In this document: one piece after another, positions 14,500-36,500 of the stretch
How the letters are laid out: the number at the start of each line of letters is the position of its first letter
How positions within the stretch are numbered: position 1 is the first letter of the stretch
NCBI GenBank assembly: GCA_964035545.1
Contig: OZ037765.1
Location: forward strand, 27,826,004 to 27,890,003
Direction: 5' to 3'
From: Bugula neritina
Taxonomy: Eukaryota; Bryozoa; Gymnolaemata; Cheilostomatida; Bugulidae
Length of the DNA: 64,000 nt
Made by a program: the position numbers and the translations under genes
The notes under the pieces: generated by a model
Seen by the model: the letters and a program-made list of their open reading frames with translations, nothing else
Databases searched by the model: none
Told to the model about the DNA's origin: nothing

Positions 14500-16600
14500 A
14501 CTACACAATATGAATATGAATAACAATTAGAATTAGTATTACTATTAGTATTAGTACAGGTACTACTAGTACTAGTACTACAATAAGTATAACAATATGA
14601 ATAACACTGCTTATAGTTATAGTTATAGGTATAAGTCTTAGACTTATGCGAATAAAATTAGGTATTACTATTAGTATTAGAGTAAATTAGTATTACATTT
14701 GCTATTCCAGTATTAGTATTACATTTACTATTAGTATAACTATAACTATAACTATTACTATAAGTATAAGTATACTCACTACAGTATGAGTATAGTTATA
14801 AGTTAACAATTTCAATTTGAATTTAGTTTTACTTTTATCACTATTGCCATTGGCGAGTGCTTTCTACTTTCTAGTTCTCGTGTATTAGCTTTTCAACTTA
14901 AAATTTACCTTGGCATAAGTTCATATTAATATTAAACCTAACAAAATTCAGCGGCTAGCTTTTGAATAGAAAGTTTGTCTAATTAGACCTAAAATTGAAT
15001 TAAAGATACTTTCAAGGGTTAAAGGGCGTATAAATATCACGCTCTGCTCCTATGCTAATGTAGTCTTAGAACGCAACATTTACTGGTTCTTATTTGGTCT
15101 TTTGTTGATTTTTCTACTAGTCCCCCAAACCAAAATATTATTGTATTGCATTTGCTTGTAGGTTAAAGCGTACAGCGATCAGTACTAGTTTGCGTTTAAT
15201 ATAAACGACCTTGATATAAACTGTGTAGTATGTAGTATACACTTCTTCATAATACAAATCATTATGACGAGCCCCCACCGTAGCTAAATGAGTATTTATT
15301 TTCTTGAAACCCGACTATTTTTCAGAATCTAGAATTGAAATTGTTGCAGCAGTAATAATAGTAATGCTAAATATAATAGTATTAGTATAATAAAGTATAA
15401 ATATGACTATAACTATAAGTAGGGGTATTACGATTAGTACTAGTACTAGTACTACTTGAATTTCACTCTAAATATTTTAGTTTTAGTTAATTATAAAACT
15501 CCAGGCTCCAGAGACTAAAACTTAAACTTAAAGTTTAAGTTAAACTTTTAGTTTTATATTTAAATTTATAACTTTAAGTTTAACTTACAAGTAGTAGTAA
15601 AAGTAGTCTAGTAGTAGTAGTACTAAAAATAGTAATACTAATAGAATAACACTAATAGTATTAATAATAGTAATACTACTACAAATACTAAGTCTAATAC
15701 TAATAGTAATACTAATAGTAATAGTAATACTAATACTAATAGTAATAGTAATAGCCACATCGAAATACGGTTTCCTAGTTTCTTTTCAAAAATAATCATA
15801 ATGATAATAATTTTTAATCAATATGAATATGATTTATTATTATATTTTGATTATCTATTAATAATAGACTAAGACTATGGCCCTAACTACTACTTTAACT
15901 TACTAATAGTAATAATAATATTATATTATATTTAGACTAAACCATAAGTTAAAGTATATCAATATGTATAAGCATAAGTATAGGCAGTAGCTATTATTAT
16001 TAGTAATAGTATTAGACTATTAGTACTACTACTGCTACTAGTGCTAGTACTAGTACTAGTCGTTTACCGGTTTAGTATTACTATAACTATTAGTATTCCA
16101 GTAACATCATTGGTATGAAATTGCATTTACTATTACCGTTGGTATCAATATTATTACTATAGCAGTGGTATAGGGGTTAGAGTGTTTGGCTTAGTACACA
16201 CGAAGTCATGGGCTCGAACCCGGTAAATGTCATTGGTGATGTTAGAAATATCTGAATAAGTCCTTAGCCTTATCTAACACAAACCCTTTCTATCAAGGGT
16301 TTCTCACAGGGATGGCAAGTGTAATCTTGCGTGAGTTATACTTGTAGTATTAGTATTAGTATTGCATTTTTATTGGTATTATTATTGTAGTTATAGTATT
16401 AGTATTATGATTCTTTTCTACTAATCTAATACTCCTTGCTGCTGCTGCTGCTATTACTACACTACCACACTACTACGCTACTACACTACTACACTACTGG
16501 ACTACTGGACTATTACAGTTACTACACTATTAGTACTACTTATAGTTATTACTTATAGTTATTAGTTATCATTAAACCTAAAGTGAGTATCACTAAACTT
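14500..16600. repeat. Degenerate ACTATTAGTA-type tandem repeat field
   Basis: Units such as AGTATTACTATTAGTA, ACTAGTACTAGTACT and AATACTAATAGTAAT recur over about 2 kb in both orientations, with local palindromes because ACTAGT is self-complementary. No fixed period holds for long. A similar field lies at 60100-60900. Confidence 0.6.
16162..16340 (+). mobile_element. tRNA-derived SINE, copy 2 (better B box)
   Basis: A tRNA-like head with A box (GCAGTGGTATAGGGGTTAGAG) and a well-preserved B box GGGCTCGAACCC is followed by CATTGGTGATGTTAGAAATA, AATAAGTCCTTAGCC and a tail TGTAATCTTGCGTGAGTTA. The tail matches 7900-7919. It is inserted in the ACTATTAGTA repeat field. Confidence 0.7.
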
Positions 16601-18449
16601 AAAAACTTATTTTAGATTCAGAGTTACATTAATGGCTAAGTGTAAGTTTAATCACTAAAAATTTCATTCAATTTGGTCTTATATTCATATTAATATTCGT
16701 ACGGGTATTAACTTTAAGAATGAGATGAAATTTGAATTGATACTTTGCCTTCATATATACTTCATATTGTTATTGATGCTCTTGCTAATATGTTGCTAAA
16801 ATTTAAAAGGCTAGCTGTAATCACCTGATACTAATAGTAAGTCATTCAGCATCTTAAATTGAAATTGGTAATTATAAATTTATGTAATATTTAAACTAAA
16901 ACCAATAGATATGCTTTTAGGAGTTTGAAAGTGAAGAAATAATTTGGTACTTGTAAAGTATGTAGCTCTAAAATTTGTTTTATATTATTAATGATATCTG
17001 TGTTTAAAAATCCAAGCGAATTATGATAATAGTATTTGCAATTAATATCACTATAATTTATTGGTTGTCATGCTCTTAATTATTATGCCAGTGCATACTT
17101 TACATTAACTTTTAATCAGTTTTCAAATACTAATTTAAATGCAAACTTAGTAATGTGACATCTCAAGTTACTACTAAAACTAGTGAGCTATGGAACTCAT
17201 AGCCTGCATGCTAAAATTGTAACTATCATTTACAGAATTAAAACATATTTCAAGACTTTTTTTCATATTTATAACTATATTGCTTAGAATGTTGAAATTT
17301 TAGTAATTATTAGTAAGTTCATGTTTGTAGATGTTTGACCATTCGTCATTTTACATAATATTTTCATTTTTGGGTATTTTTTTGAACAAATGTAAGTTGA
17401 ACTTGATATTTGTTTTATTGTAAAATTAACTTGTAAAGTCAAATTAAAATTATTAATATTACTATTAGAGTAACTGTTAGTCTTGCTTGTCTAAAATAAA
17501 AGCAAGATTTTTTTATTAATTACTTTGATGATGTTTTCCTGTAGTTTTCGACTTCTCTTATTAGTTTTAATGAAGTTTGTTGTCAAACCGAAATATGTTT
17601 TAAACTTCTACACTGAAAACATATTCCATCTTCAGCCTCTTGTATGCTCAATTCTGTTTTTATGAATCATACAGCATCATAAAATGCATATTATGCCAAT
17701 TAAGAATTTTTAGCTGAAAAACAGTTTGCAATGGACTCCTTCATTTTCCAACACAACTATTCTTATACTTGTATTAAAGGAGGCCTTATTTGCATTCAAC
17801 TCCCCTGGCCAAACACCTTACTCTTTATGAAAACTTTTTATATAGTATGGAGCTTGCAGGTTTATTTTTTTAGAAATGCACCAAATCATGACATTTTCTT
17901 TCTTTTAGCCTGTTTAATATTTTTTAATTTACTTGTAAATGCAAAAATTCATTATATGAATTATTTTAACTTTAACTGACATTGTGTTGTTACTTGTTCT
18001 TTGTACACAATGCAGTAAAAAATATAATAATCAATTTTGACTTTGTTTTCCATAAATTTGTATTTATGTGATGTAAATAAAGAAAATAAGTACCGTAAAA
18101 GAACACTTAATGCTAGTTTTGTCATATTTTACCTTATCTTTTAGAGGTTTGTTTACATGCAACCCAAGCCAGAATTTTTGCATTGATTTTGAGCTAAAAT
18201 TAAACTTTGGGAGCAAACCTGTTGGAAAGTAGTATTGGGAAAAATAACAAATTTTTTTATTCATTTTTTCACTCTTACTCAAATTTTTCAGCAAAAAATA
18301 AGCTTGCCTACTGCCAATTAATTCTAGAAATATATTTATATGTTATGTAGGCTTTGCTCAACGAACAGAATTCTAGTTTAACCTTATTTATGTAAGCAAA
18401 GTGTGGGGCACTGAATGAGTTCCTTCAAAACAGAAATATTTCTCTAGCA

Positions 18450-26236
<7,787 letters not shown>

Positions 26237-27540
26237 TGAATAAAAATTTTATTTTATAAACTTGCTATCTCTAACTCCCACCTATAACTATTATTGTCTA
26301 TAAGATTGTAGCACTTTTACAGAGCTGTAGCCAAAGGTGACCCCAAGTGGCGTTGACCTTTGAAATAGCAATTTATATTTTCTTACATTTAGCTTTTGCT
26401 GTTCTATAGCATTCAAACGATCAAGTTCTGTAGGGTATAGCTGATGCAGCTTCTATAATGTGAATTGTATTTGAAATGGATTCCTTTTTTATGTGCAATA
26501 GTATTATTTATTAAATGTTGTTCACTTTTTTGCTACCAGAATTGTGGGTGTAATAAAGTTTTCTGATGTTTTACCCACTATTAGTAACAATAAAGATAAT
26601 TCCCGTTTGTTAACAGTTTTGTTACTTAACTCCTCGTGAATTGTTTAATAATGACTTGTAAAAAATATTTTTATATTTACCTTTAAATCAACTACCTGGT
26701 TATTTTTACATGATGGCTATAATAAACATTAGATGAATTCACCAACTATATTGCTAAATATATCAATTTCAATCAGTAGATTTGTGCAGCTTGTTAATTA
26801 TGGATAAACAGCTTGAAACATCTACGTACACCCATATATAATCCAATGAATAACACATTATACTAGTAGCTCAATGTATTTTTACCATTTTTTCAATTAC
26901 TTTAGAAAAATTAATGTTTCTGGAATATTTTATCTCTTGTTCCAGTATATAGCATAGTTTACTAGAATATTTGGCTAATATGAGGATCATCATTTATTAA
27001 TTAAGGTTATAAGAACTTAGCAGCTTGTATTCTCTTGATAGCAGCAAATAAACACGGTATATTTGATAGATTGGTTGTTGATCTGCTCTTGTATGAATAA
27101 TATTCCTGTAATGAATAGTATGTTGAAAGCACCTCATCATTCAGTTGAATAATGTTGCCATCACTTACTCTTGCATATAGAAGAGATAGCAGAGCATTAT
27201 TATAAGATAATCATGTGAGAAATAGTAAAGTCATTACTAAGAAAGTGAACACATATTTACTACTTTCATTACTTACTAAGTATATCTACACAGACTATCA
27301 TTACACCACAGCTTGCTGCTCTTAAATCACTCAACAAATTGAGAAGTGAGTAGGTTGATACTTTATCTTAATAATTATATTTTTAAAAAAGTTTCAAATT
27401 GCACTTTTTGTTTTTAGAACTTTTTTATCACACTAATTTTTTGCGTAAAAGTGACACACGTTATGCTGATTTTGTCTTTTATTTAGCTCCTGCGTAATTT
27501 GTTGCAAAATCAAAGTATTATGTTTGTACTTTATTCCTAG
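26237..27540. other. Intergenic spacer downstream of WDR48
   Basis: This holds a WDR48 poly(A) signal candidate (AATAAA at 26552) and AT-rich DNA. A likely untranslated first exon and promoter of the next gene must lie in the right part, because TTTATTCCTAG at 27530-27540 is a splice acceptor just before the start codon. I see no other feature. Confidence 0.45.
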
Positions 27541-27544
27541 CAAA

Positions 27545-30500
27545 ATGGCCGATAGTACTGTTGAGGTAAGTCTTGCTGGGATGGAAACTCAACTGATCAA
27601 TGGTGATGAGCAACACACGTCAGTGATGAGGACTCAGCTTAGTGGAGGGAGCAGCAATATGACATCAAATCTGATGGTTGTTGAAACAACTGATCATTCT
27701 ATTTGCCACAAACATGTTGCATTTGAAGAGGAAACAAACCAGAATGTTGTGTCTCCAAGTAACAAGTCTGAGGTTGTATTGTCAAGTAATCAGCAAGCAA
27801 ACATCAACAAAAAAGAAGCAGCTTTAGCTTTTGAGAAGCTGATCCAAGGAAGGTTACCAGGAAAAGATGAACCACAGCAATTTTCGGAGCCAAAACAGAG
27901 CACCATCATTGAGAAGACAACCCACATTGTCACTCAGTCAGAACCTAAAACTGATGCAGACAATTTCTCACAAGACAAACATGTGGCTGAGAATGAGCCT
28001 GTGACACGAACTGGCGTCATGCGAGAAGCTGATACTAATGACGAGCACGAGTACCCTGAAGAAGGTTTGAGTTTCTTCTTCTAGTTAAAATGGGTAACAT
28101 ATATTTTTGTATGAGTGGAGGAGTTTGAGACTTACTAAATAAAGTTATGTTCACTAGAAAAGCAAGATTGATGCTATGGGATGGGAGGTCAATGGTACTA
28201 ATTGACTGCATTGTGTTCAAACTAAATGATGTCTTTTTGGACACCTTTTTCTCAACTTCTGTTTTTAATAAACTTATATTTTTGCTGTTTGCTAAACATT
28301 GTACAAATTAGTTTTAGTAAGTTTGAAACTTATTAATGACAAACAAATTTAATGTATTTATACGGTCAAAAATTTGTTGCAAAAATTAGTTGTAAAAGCT
28401 TGAAAAATTAATCATCCTAATTTCTTTGATTATTTCTAAATGAGTCATATTTTACTTGATTTAGTACACACTGGAAATCTCCAGTTTTTAGCTATTTTTT
28501 ACAATTTAGCTGTTAATAAACATGGGTTTTTGCCCAAAACTAGTAAAATATGAATGAACACCACCTAAATAATCAAGGTTTTTCTTAATTTTGCTTGATT
28601 TTCCATGTTTTTTCCTAATTATTTAGCAAGTATCTTAATAATTAGGAAGAAGCATGGGAAATCAAGCAAAATTAAAAATAACTTTGATTATTTAGGTGTG
28701 TTCATTCATATTTTACTAGTTTTGGGCAAAAACCCATGTTCATTAGCAGCTAAATTGTAAAACATATAGCTAAAAACTGGAGATTTCCAGTGTGTACTAA
28801 ATTAAGTAAAATGACCCAAATATCAATTTGCAGCAAAAGATTGTGTTTTTATCAAAATACAAGTTATCTTGACAATTCTCTTTTCCTCGAACACAAGCTC
28901 TCTGATGCTACAACTTTGTTCTAGTTGTCTAATAACGTTGAATATTTTCAAACATTAGCAACATAAGTGGTGGCTAAGTGCAGTAATAGAGAAAATCCTG
29001 TGCTCTAGATGAGAAATGTAGCAAAGGAAGTTATGTTCTTACCAAAGTTTCAACTGGCGCCCTAAACTAAAGCTTATAAAAATACATAGGCTATTGAAAT
29101 TTCCCCACTATTGCATATACATCTAGATGTAGCAGCAAAATGGCTTATCGAAGGTGTGTTATTATTTTGAAGGCCTGACAAAAGCCATTCTTTCGAAGTT
29201 CAAGAATAAGAAATATGAAACCACGCCAATATATCGAGAAGAAGTCAATCCATCAACTGGAATCAGTGTGAAGGTTTTACCGTAATCAGTAATTCAATAT
29301 AATAATATTCATTTGTCTACACTTTCCAATAAACTATTAATATACAAGTGTGTACTATTTCTAGGATATATCTTCCCAATTGAAAAAAATCCCAAGTCTC
29401 ATGAGCACAGGCGTTTCTCAAGCTGCTGATATTGATGATGAAATATCAGAGACTAAAGGTGGGGTTTACGAGTCTCAACCTGTACTATTGAAAGATGTGG
29501 CGAAAGAAAATCAGAGGTATAATTGCTGAAAGTAATACATATATATAATTTTATACTCTATGAAGAGAAAAAAATCTAGCAAGCTAGCATAATATATGTG
29601 AATAGCATTCATTGATTGATCAAAGTTTTTAAGTTTAAAACATGCTTATAGTTAAAGATTGGCATGAAATAAAAGTTGGGAATAGTAATATTTGTTTTCC
29701 ACTATAGCATTATAAAAGGCAATTTTGTTACTCCAAGTATAGAGAATAAAGTGAATGTTACTATTTCTAAAACTATTCTTACCACTTACTCTCTATTTGC
29801 ATAGTCACATCAGTTAAGTACAAACTTGATTTTACACATTGTGAAGGATTATGAATAATACTGAATGTTTGATCAACAGAAATGATGAAGAAGAACTGCC
29901 ACCTGTAGGACTAACAAAGAACTTGCTTTCTGCATTTAAAGAGCTCCAGAGATCTGGAGAAAATGTAGGTGAAGCTTCTTTTCTTCTTATTTCATGTTTA
30001 TGAGCAATGTATGTTGATTGTAAGTTTCAGTCATAAAAATCAGGGCAAAAATTATGCTAAGTTATTTTTTTTAGAAATGAATGATATCAACTTGGTCACA
30101 TTTGCATTTCAATAAATATATGCGCTATTCTGTGGATATCATTTCTTATAAAGAAAATGGTACTGTGTAAAAATTTACAACAAATGAATAATAATTTTTT
30201 TCAATAAGCATCTATAATGAGCGCATGATGATTATAATATATTTTGTATGTATAATAATATGAAAACCCAATTATGCCCATTAACTATCGTCATTATTAT
30301 TGCAGACCGATAATTATTCTGATCATTATGTCTATGTTTTGTGTGTATGGCCCTAGCAAGTGCTTTCAAACTGCTATTCTACATCACAAAATGTTATATA
30401 CTATTACTGTATATACTATTACAGCCCTTTTTGCTGCAATTCTGCTAACCGAAATATATTGTAGTAAACATAAATAATATAAGCAAGTATCAGCTGTATA

Positions 30501-33500
30501 TAGGTTTTAGGCTGCAGTCATATGCTAATTTGAAAGTCCTAGTTATTCTATTTCAGCACTTAACTAGAAACCTAGAAAAATAGATTCTTTACTAAAAACC
30601 ATGCTAAAACTGTTGAAGTTTCTCGCAATAAAAAGATAGCGCCATTAGTTTTTGGTAAATTTTCCATAACGAAATAGTAACCACTGATGACTCATTTATT
30701 TTAGACTCCATTGAAGCAGCAGTCACGCGTTGGCAGCACATCTAACGTATCTGAGTATCTAAACATGTACAAGGAGGCATCTGGTTCTTGCAGTGAAAAT
30801 TTGCCAGTTTTACTGAAAAATGTCGCTAGAGAGTCTGACACAGTCTGTGAGAAAGAAGAGCTGCCAGTTCATGGTACATCTGTCTTTACACAAGTACCTT
30901 GCGTAACTTGTCATAGCTTATTGCTCTGAGCACCTATAAATGTCAAATAGATTATTTTTATTACTGTGTTGAACCATCGACCAATTGTTTCTTCAGACAT
31001 TATTTTAAAAAAAATGGGCTCAGGGAATTATGGCACAGGTAGTAATGGCACAAATGGAAAGTAGCTAAAAATGGCATACAGATGTACAGATGTTAAATTT
31101 CTCCAAACCCCAACCCTTAAACCCTTACCTCAAACTCAAACCCCCATCCCCAAACCTAAACCCCCATTCCACACCCCAAACCCTAATACTGAAATGTGCC
31201 ACTTTTACCTACTTTGCCATTTGTGCCATTATTACCTGTGTCATTATTACCTTTGCCATTTTTACCATGCCATTTTCACCTGTGTCATTTTTACTGGACA
31301 CCCTTCAGACATATGCAAATAGATTTTAAACTCACTAAGTTTATAATTGAAGTAACACCCATGCAGGTGTACTTGTTTATACTTATTCAACCTTATGATA
31401 CCCACAAGGTGGTTTTAGAAATAGTTATTTCTATTTTGTGTAGAGGCGCATTACTATAGCTGTAAAACTTTCTAAGACAGGTTTCAGTGTATGTACCAAT
31501 GGAATGTACATATTATATTTAATAGGAACTGCCAAAAACCTTCTCAACATGTTTACCAAGGTTAATGAAGATACTAAGAACATGAAGGCACAACTCCATA
31601 AGCCTTCAGGTGTGGCTAAAACGGTGAGTATAATCTCAGTGGAGTAAGTAATAGAAGAAAATGATAATATTTTATGATATTCTTGTGCACGTGTATACTT
31701 TCTCTTAAAATTACTTCAAGAACAACTTTATGATACATAGTTTTTATGTAATTTTCTAAAAGAGCAAGGTTGAAATGTTATGAAGTTGACATACGTTATA
31801 GTGTGGTGGTTCGTGGAACTACCAGCAGCACAACATGTAGGGTCGCGTAACTGACCCGGAACAATGGATAGCCAATTAGCGTAGTTGATAGTTAGCAGCA
31901 ATTGTAGTTTCCCGCTGCTAACTCAGTCGAAGCTAGAGTGTGAAATAGATTAGATGTGTAACTTGTTTGGAAATAATGTATCGTTTTTATGATGTATAAT
32001 TGTGTGTAAAATATACTCGTTCACTCGACTTATCCTGGTGCAGTTCTATAGTAAATAAATAGACTCTCTGGATAGCACATCAACCCTAAATCTGAAAATC
32101 TTAACAGTGGTGGCAGCAGTGGGATAGTGCATCCAAGATGGAGACTGAAAATGCTGGAACTCAACCACCGGCAATCGAAGGTGAGCGTAGAGACAATGCT
32201 GTAGAGACAATGCCTGTTAACCATGTAGTAGAAGAGCGAAGGGTTCCGCGAGAACTAGCTGAGGACCGCTACAGGTTAAAGGCGCCCACCTTCACGGGTG
32301 AAGAGGAGGTGGAACAATTTATCCAAGAGTTTAGCGACGTAATGGACGTCGCCCAGTGGCCCCCTAGGGTGGCCTTGCTGAAGCTTAGAATGGCATTGAT
32401 GGACAAAGCCAAGCCTTATGGGCTGGGCGTAGACATTGATAATATCTTTGCTTCTCTGCGGGCCCGCTTCGGCCTCTCTGCTACAGATGCCAGGGCCCGA
32501 TTGCAGAGGTTGCGGCGTGATCCCCGCACCCCGTTGCGGGAGCACGCCGCCGCGGTCATGAAGCTGGCACAGATCGCGTACAGCGACTTGCCCCCAGTCA
32601 ACCGCGAGAGGTATACCCTCGACGCTTTCATAGCATCTGTCGACGATCTGGGTCTCCACCACCAGTTTCTAGCTAGGGGAGTCACCACCGTTGAAGATGC
32701 TCTGACTGAGGGGGAAGCTTACCTCCTAGCTAACCAAATGCATAAAAGTCGCGGAAGCTCCCGTCAAGTGGAGATAGACCGCGCAGACACGGCCGCGGGA
32801 CAAGGGGAGGAAACCCCCGCCGCGGCTGCCGTGTCCCAGTTGGCGACGGCATCGAAAGTCACTCAACTGACAGACATGCTAGCCAAGTTGATAGCAACAC
32901 TGACACCACAAACCCCAGTGAGTACCGCCCCTGAGCCCATGCGGCCATCGGCGCCGCCACAGGGAGAAACAGTCAGTTTTTGCTGGGAGTGCGGAAATCA
33001 AGGACATTTCCGCCGATATTGTCCCTTCCTAAATCAGGGGTTAAACTACCGCGGCCCGCAGATGTTCCCACCTTCCGCGGGCCGACGATGAAACCTCCAG
33101 GGAAAAAGAAACGCAGGTCACCCAGACGGGTACCGCGTACTGGCAACCAACAGTGGCAACAGCCACGACGGACCAGCAAGGGGCTTCGCCCCGCAGCTGC
33201 CTTTTCTATGCCCCTTCACAACAGATTCACAGGGCTACAAGTCCAAGAATCTGGATGGGAGCACACAAAGGTAGCTGAGAATCTAGCCTCGGCACCCCCG
33301 AGGCCTACCTACCACCGCCCCAAGAGACCTCCTTCGCGACCCAAAGCGAGGGAGGTACTCCCTGCGAGAGTAAGGCCTGAAGGGAGAGTTCAGGTGCAGC
33401 CCCATGGGAACAGCTATTTCTTGCCCGGTAAACTGGAAGGCAAAGCTGTTACTTTTCTCATTGATTCGGGCTGTACCGCAAACCTCTTAAGCCGCCAACT

Positions 33501-36500
33501 CTTCGACACCCTCAGTGCTAGGGTCAGGGGCGAGATGGAAGCATACGAAAGGGAATACGGCACCCTAGCTGACGGGTCGTGCCTTCCCTTCTATGGTATA
33601 ATTGAGCTGACGGGACGAGTCCGCGATCAAACGATCCAAGAGACGTTCATCGTCAGTCAGCTCAAGGAGGATGCTATCCTCGGGATGCCGTTCCTTAAAC
33701 GGCACGGATGTCACATAGATTTTAGCAGATCTGCAATGATGATGTCCGGGCGGGAACTCGCCTGCGTCGACAAGTTCGGCCGCCCTTTAGTGGGAGGTGT
33801 GCAAGTGGTACGCAACCGTACCATACCAGGCCGCTCCCGGGCTACCATTCACTGCAGGGTGAATAGTAACCGGATCTCTGGACTCGGGGTGGTTGAAGGC
33901 GCGCACGAAAAGATCCAACTTGCCAGCAGTCTGAATCAGCTGACTGAGCAAGGGGAGATCTTAGTGCAGTGCGTCAACCCCTTTACCGAGCCTATCAAGC
34001 TCCCGGCTGGGTCGATGCTGGGCCGTTTTCACTCTGTTCAGGAGGGAGACGTAGGCCCGTCGCTGGATGATGCGACGGAGGCACTCCCTCGACACCCTAT
34101 TCAGGGACGAGGGGCAGTCCCAACACATCTCCGGGAGTTATATGAAACAGCCAGTGGCGGCTGCGCGAGTAACAGGGAACGCCAAGCTATGGCTAAGTTA
34201 CTACGCGACTACGGTGATGTGTTCAGCAGCGGAGAGCATGACGTGGGACTGACTGGAATTGTCAGACACGAAATACCGCTGACTGCAGGGACAGTCCCTG
34301 TCCGGCAGCCCACGCGCAGGCTGGGGCCGGAGAAAGAGAAGGAGGTTAGCCGACAAGTACGGGATCTTCTGGACCGGGGACTGATAGAGCCCGCCCATAG
34401 TGCGTGGAGCTCGCCAGTCGTACTGGTCCGGAAGAAAGACGGCAGTTGGCGGTTCTGTGTGGACTACCGCAAACTCAATAGCGTAACCATACAGGACGCC
34501 TACCCTCTACCTCGTATTGACGAGTCATTGGACGCCCTAGCCGGCAGCAAGTACTTCAGTACGTTAGACTTGCTAAGCGGCTATTGGCAGGTTCCTCTGA
34601 GTCCCGACGCCCAAGAGAAAGCGGCGTTTATCACACGGGACGGTTTGTGGAAGTGGAAGGTGCTGCCCTTCGGGTTAACCTCCGCCCCAGCCACCTTCCA
34701 GAGGCTGATGGAACAAGTCCTTAGCGGACTCCATTGGAAGACACTGCTGGTCTACCTCGATGATGTCATCGTAATCTCTCCAGACTTCGAGACACATGTC
34801 AGTCGTCTGCAGGAGGTTTTCGAGAGACTCCGAGGTGCCGGTCTTAAGCTCAAACCTTCCAAGTGCGCTCTATTGCAGCCGGAGGTCAAGTACCTGGGGC
34901 ACGTTGTCGGTCGGAACGGCGTGGCAACGGATCCCGAAAAGGTACGGGCAGTAGAAGACTGGGTCACCCCCCAAGACTTGACCGGACTCCGGGCTTTCTT
35001 GGGGCTGGTAGGGTATTACAGGCAATACATACCAGACTTTGCGGGCATAGCCCAGCCGTTAAACCGGCTCACCGCAAAGGGAGTGACGTGGCAGTGGACT
35101 CCAGTCGAACAAGAAGCGTTCGACCGCCTCAAGGGCTGCCTCCTAATGGCGCCCATCTTGGCCTACCCAGACCCCACTCTGGAGTACATCCTAGACACGG
35201 ACGCCAGTGACCAGAATGTTGGCGCTGTGCTGTCACAAGTGCAGGAAGGCCGAGAGGTAGTAGTAGCCTACTACAGCAAGTCTCTCTCACCCGCTGAACG
35301 AAATTACTGCACTACCCGCAAGGAGCTGCTGGCAGTAATCAAGTCAGTGAAGCACTTCAGACCATACCTATATGGCAGGAAGTTCCGGCTGCGTACGGAT
35401 CATGCCTCGCTGATCTGGTTGTGCAGGAGAGCAGAGCCCTCTAGTCAGGTCGCCCGGTGGCTCGAAATCCTAGCTGAATTCTCATACCGGATCGAACATC
35501 GACCGGGCAAGAGACACAGCAATGCGGATGGGTTGAGTCGTCGACCTGACGGAGGTTGCAAACAGTGTCTCAACATCGAGAGGAGGGATGGAGGTCCCCC
35601 ACGATGCGAGTTGGAGACGCTGGCTCATCACGGAGCACCGTTTGACTGGGATCAAGGTCAACTCAGGCAAAGAGTTGATGAGTCCCCGGAGGATGTACAA
35701 AACCTCCGCGCCAACCCTGTACTGGCCGGTAATGTTCGAGAGCTGAAGAAGCTCCAAGAAGAGCTGCCTGGAGTCGTGGCGGACATATACCGGGCCAAAA
35801 GGGAAGGGCGACGACCCAGCGAGGAACGCATACGACAGGGATGCGCCGAATTCCGGCTATACTGTCAGCGTTGGGACTCGCTGCGGATCGGGCAGGATGG
35901 GTTACTAACCATCTCTCTAGCTGCCAGCGGCAGACACCCGGAAAGGAAGAGGGTGGTCTGCCCCACAGCCATCCGCCGTGAGTTGATTTGGGATACTCAC
36001 AAGCAGGCCCACGCAGGGGTCAAGCGAGTGATGTCCAAATTACGACTTCGGTGGTATTGGCCACAAATGGAGCGTGATGTCCGGCTCAGAGTCAAACAGT
36101 GTGAGATCTGCCAGGCCAGTAAGCATAGCCGCCCCCCTGGTGAAGCAGGACGGCGGAGGCTATACGCTGGTAGGCCCTGGCAAGTAGTCGCTGTAGACCT
36201 GGTCGGACCCATGCCCCTGACCTCCAGAGGCAATAATTGGATCCTAGTACTAACCGACCACTTTACTAGGTGGGCGGATGCTCTGGCTATCTCAGATGCA
36301 TCAGCCCCAACAGTGGCCAGGGCGCTAGACCAACATGTATTCTGTTATTTTGGGCTCCCCGAACAGATACACTCTGATCAAGGCGCTCAATTCCAGTCTC
36401 AACTGATGAGCGACCTTTGCCGCCTCTGGGGAGTAAATCAGAGCAGGACCACCCCCTACCACCCTCAAGGTAACGGGGTGGTGGAGCGCAACAACCGGAT

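Larger units (their letters stand above)
13300..18440. other. Gene-free region with degenerate repeats
   Basis: I find no exon with homology or sustained coding signal in about 5.1 kb. The stretch 14500-16600 is dominated by permutations of ACTATTAGTA/TAGTATTACT-type units mixed with TAC/AGT triplets. The flanks are plain AT-rich DNA. It includes a dispersed repeat (14299-14482) and a SINE (16162-16340). The right end must contain the WDR48 promoter. Confidence 0.6.

Noticed and set aside
17731-17979. 82-aa hydrophobic ORF as a gene
   Set aside because: AT-rich, Phe/Leu/Tyr-rich by composition, no homology and no splice or poly(A) context.
31090-31200. Interstitial telomere array
   Set aside because: CCCTAA-like words are mixed and not tandem; there is no run of identical units.
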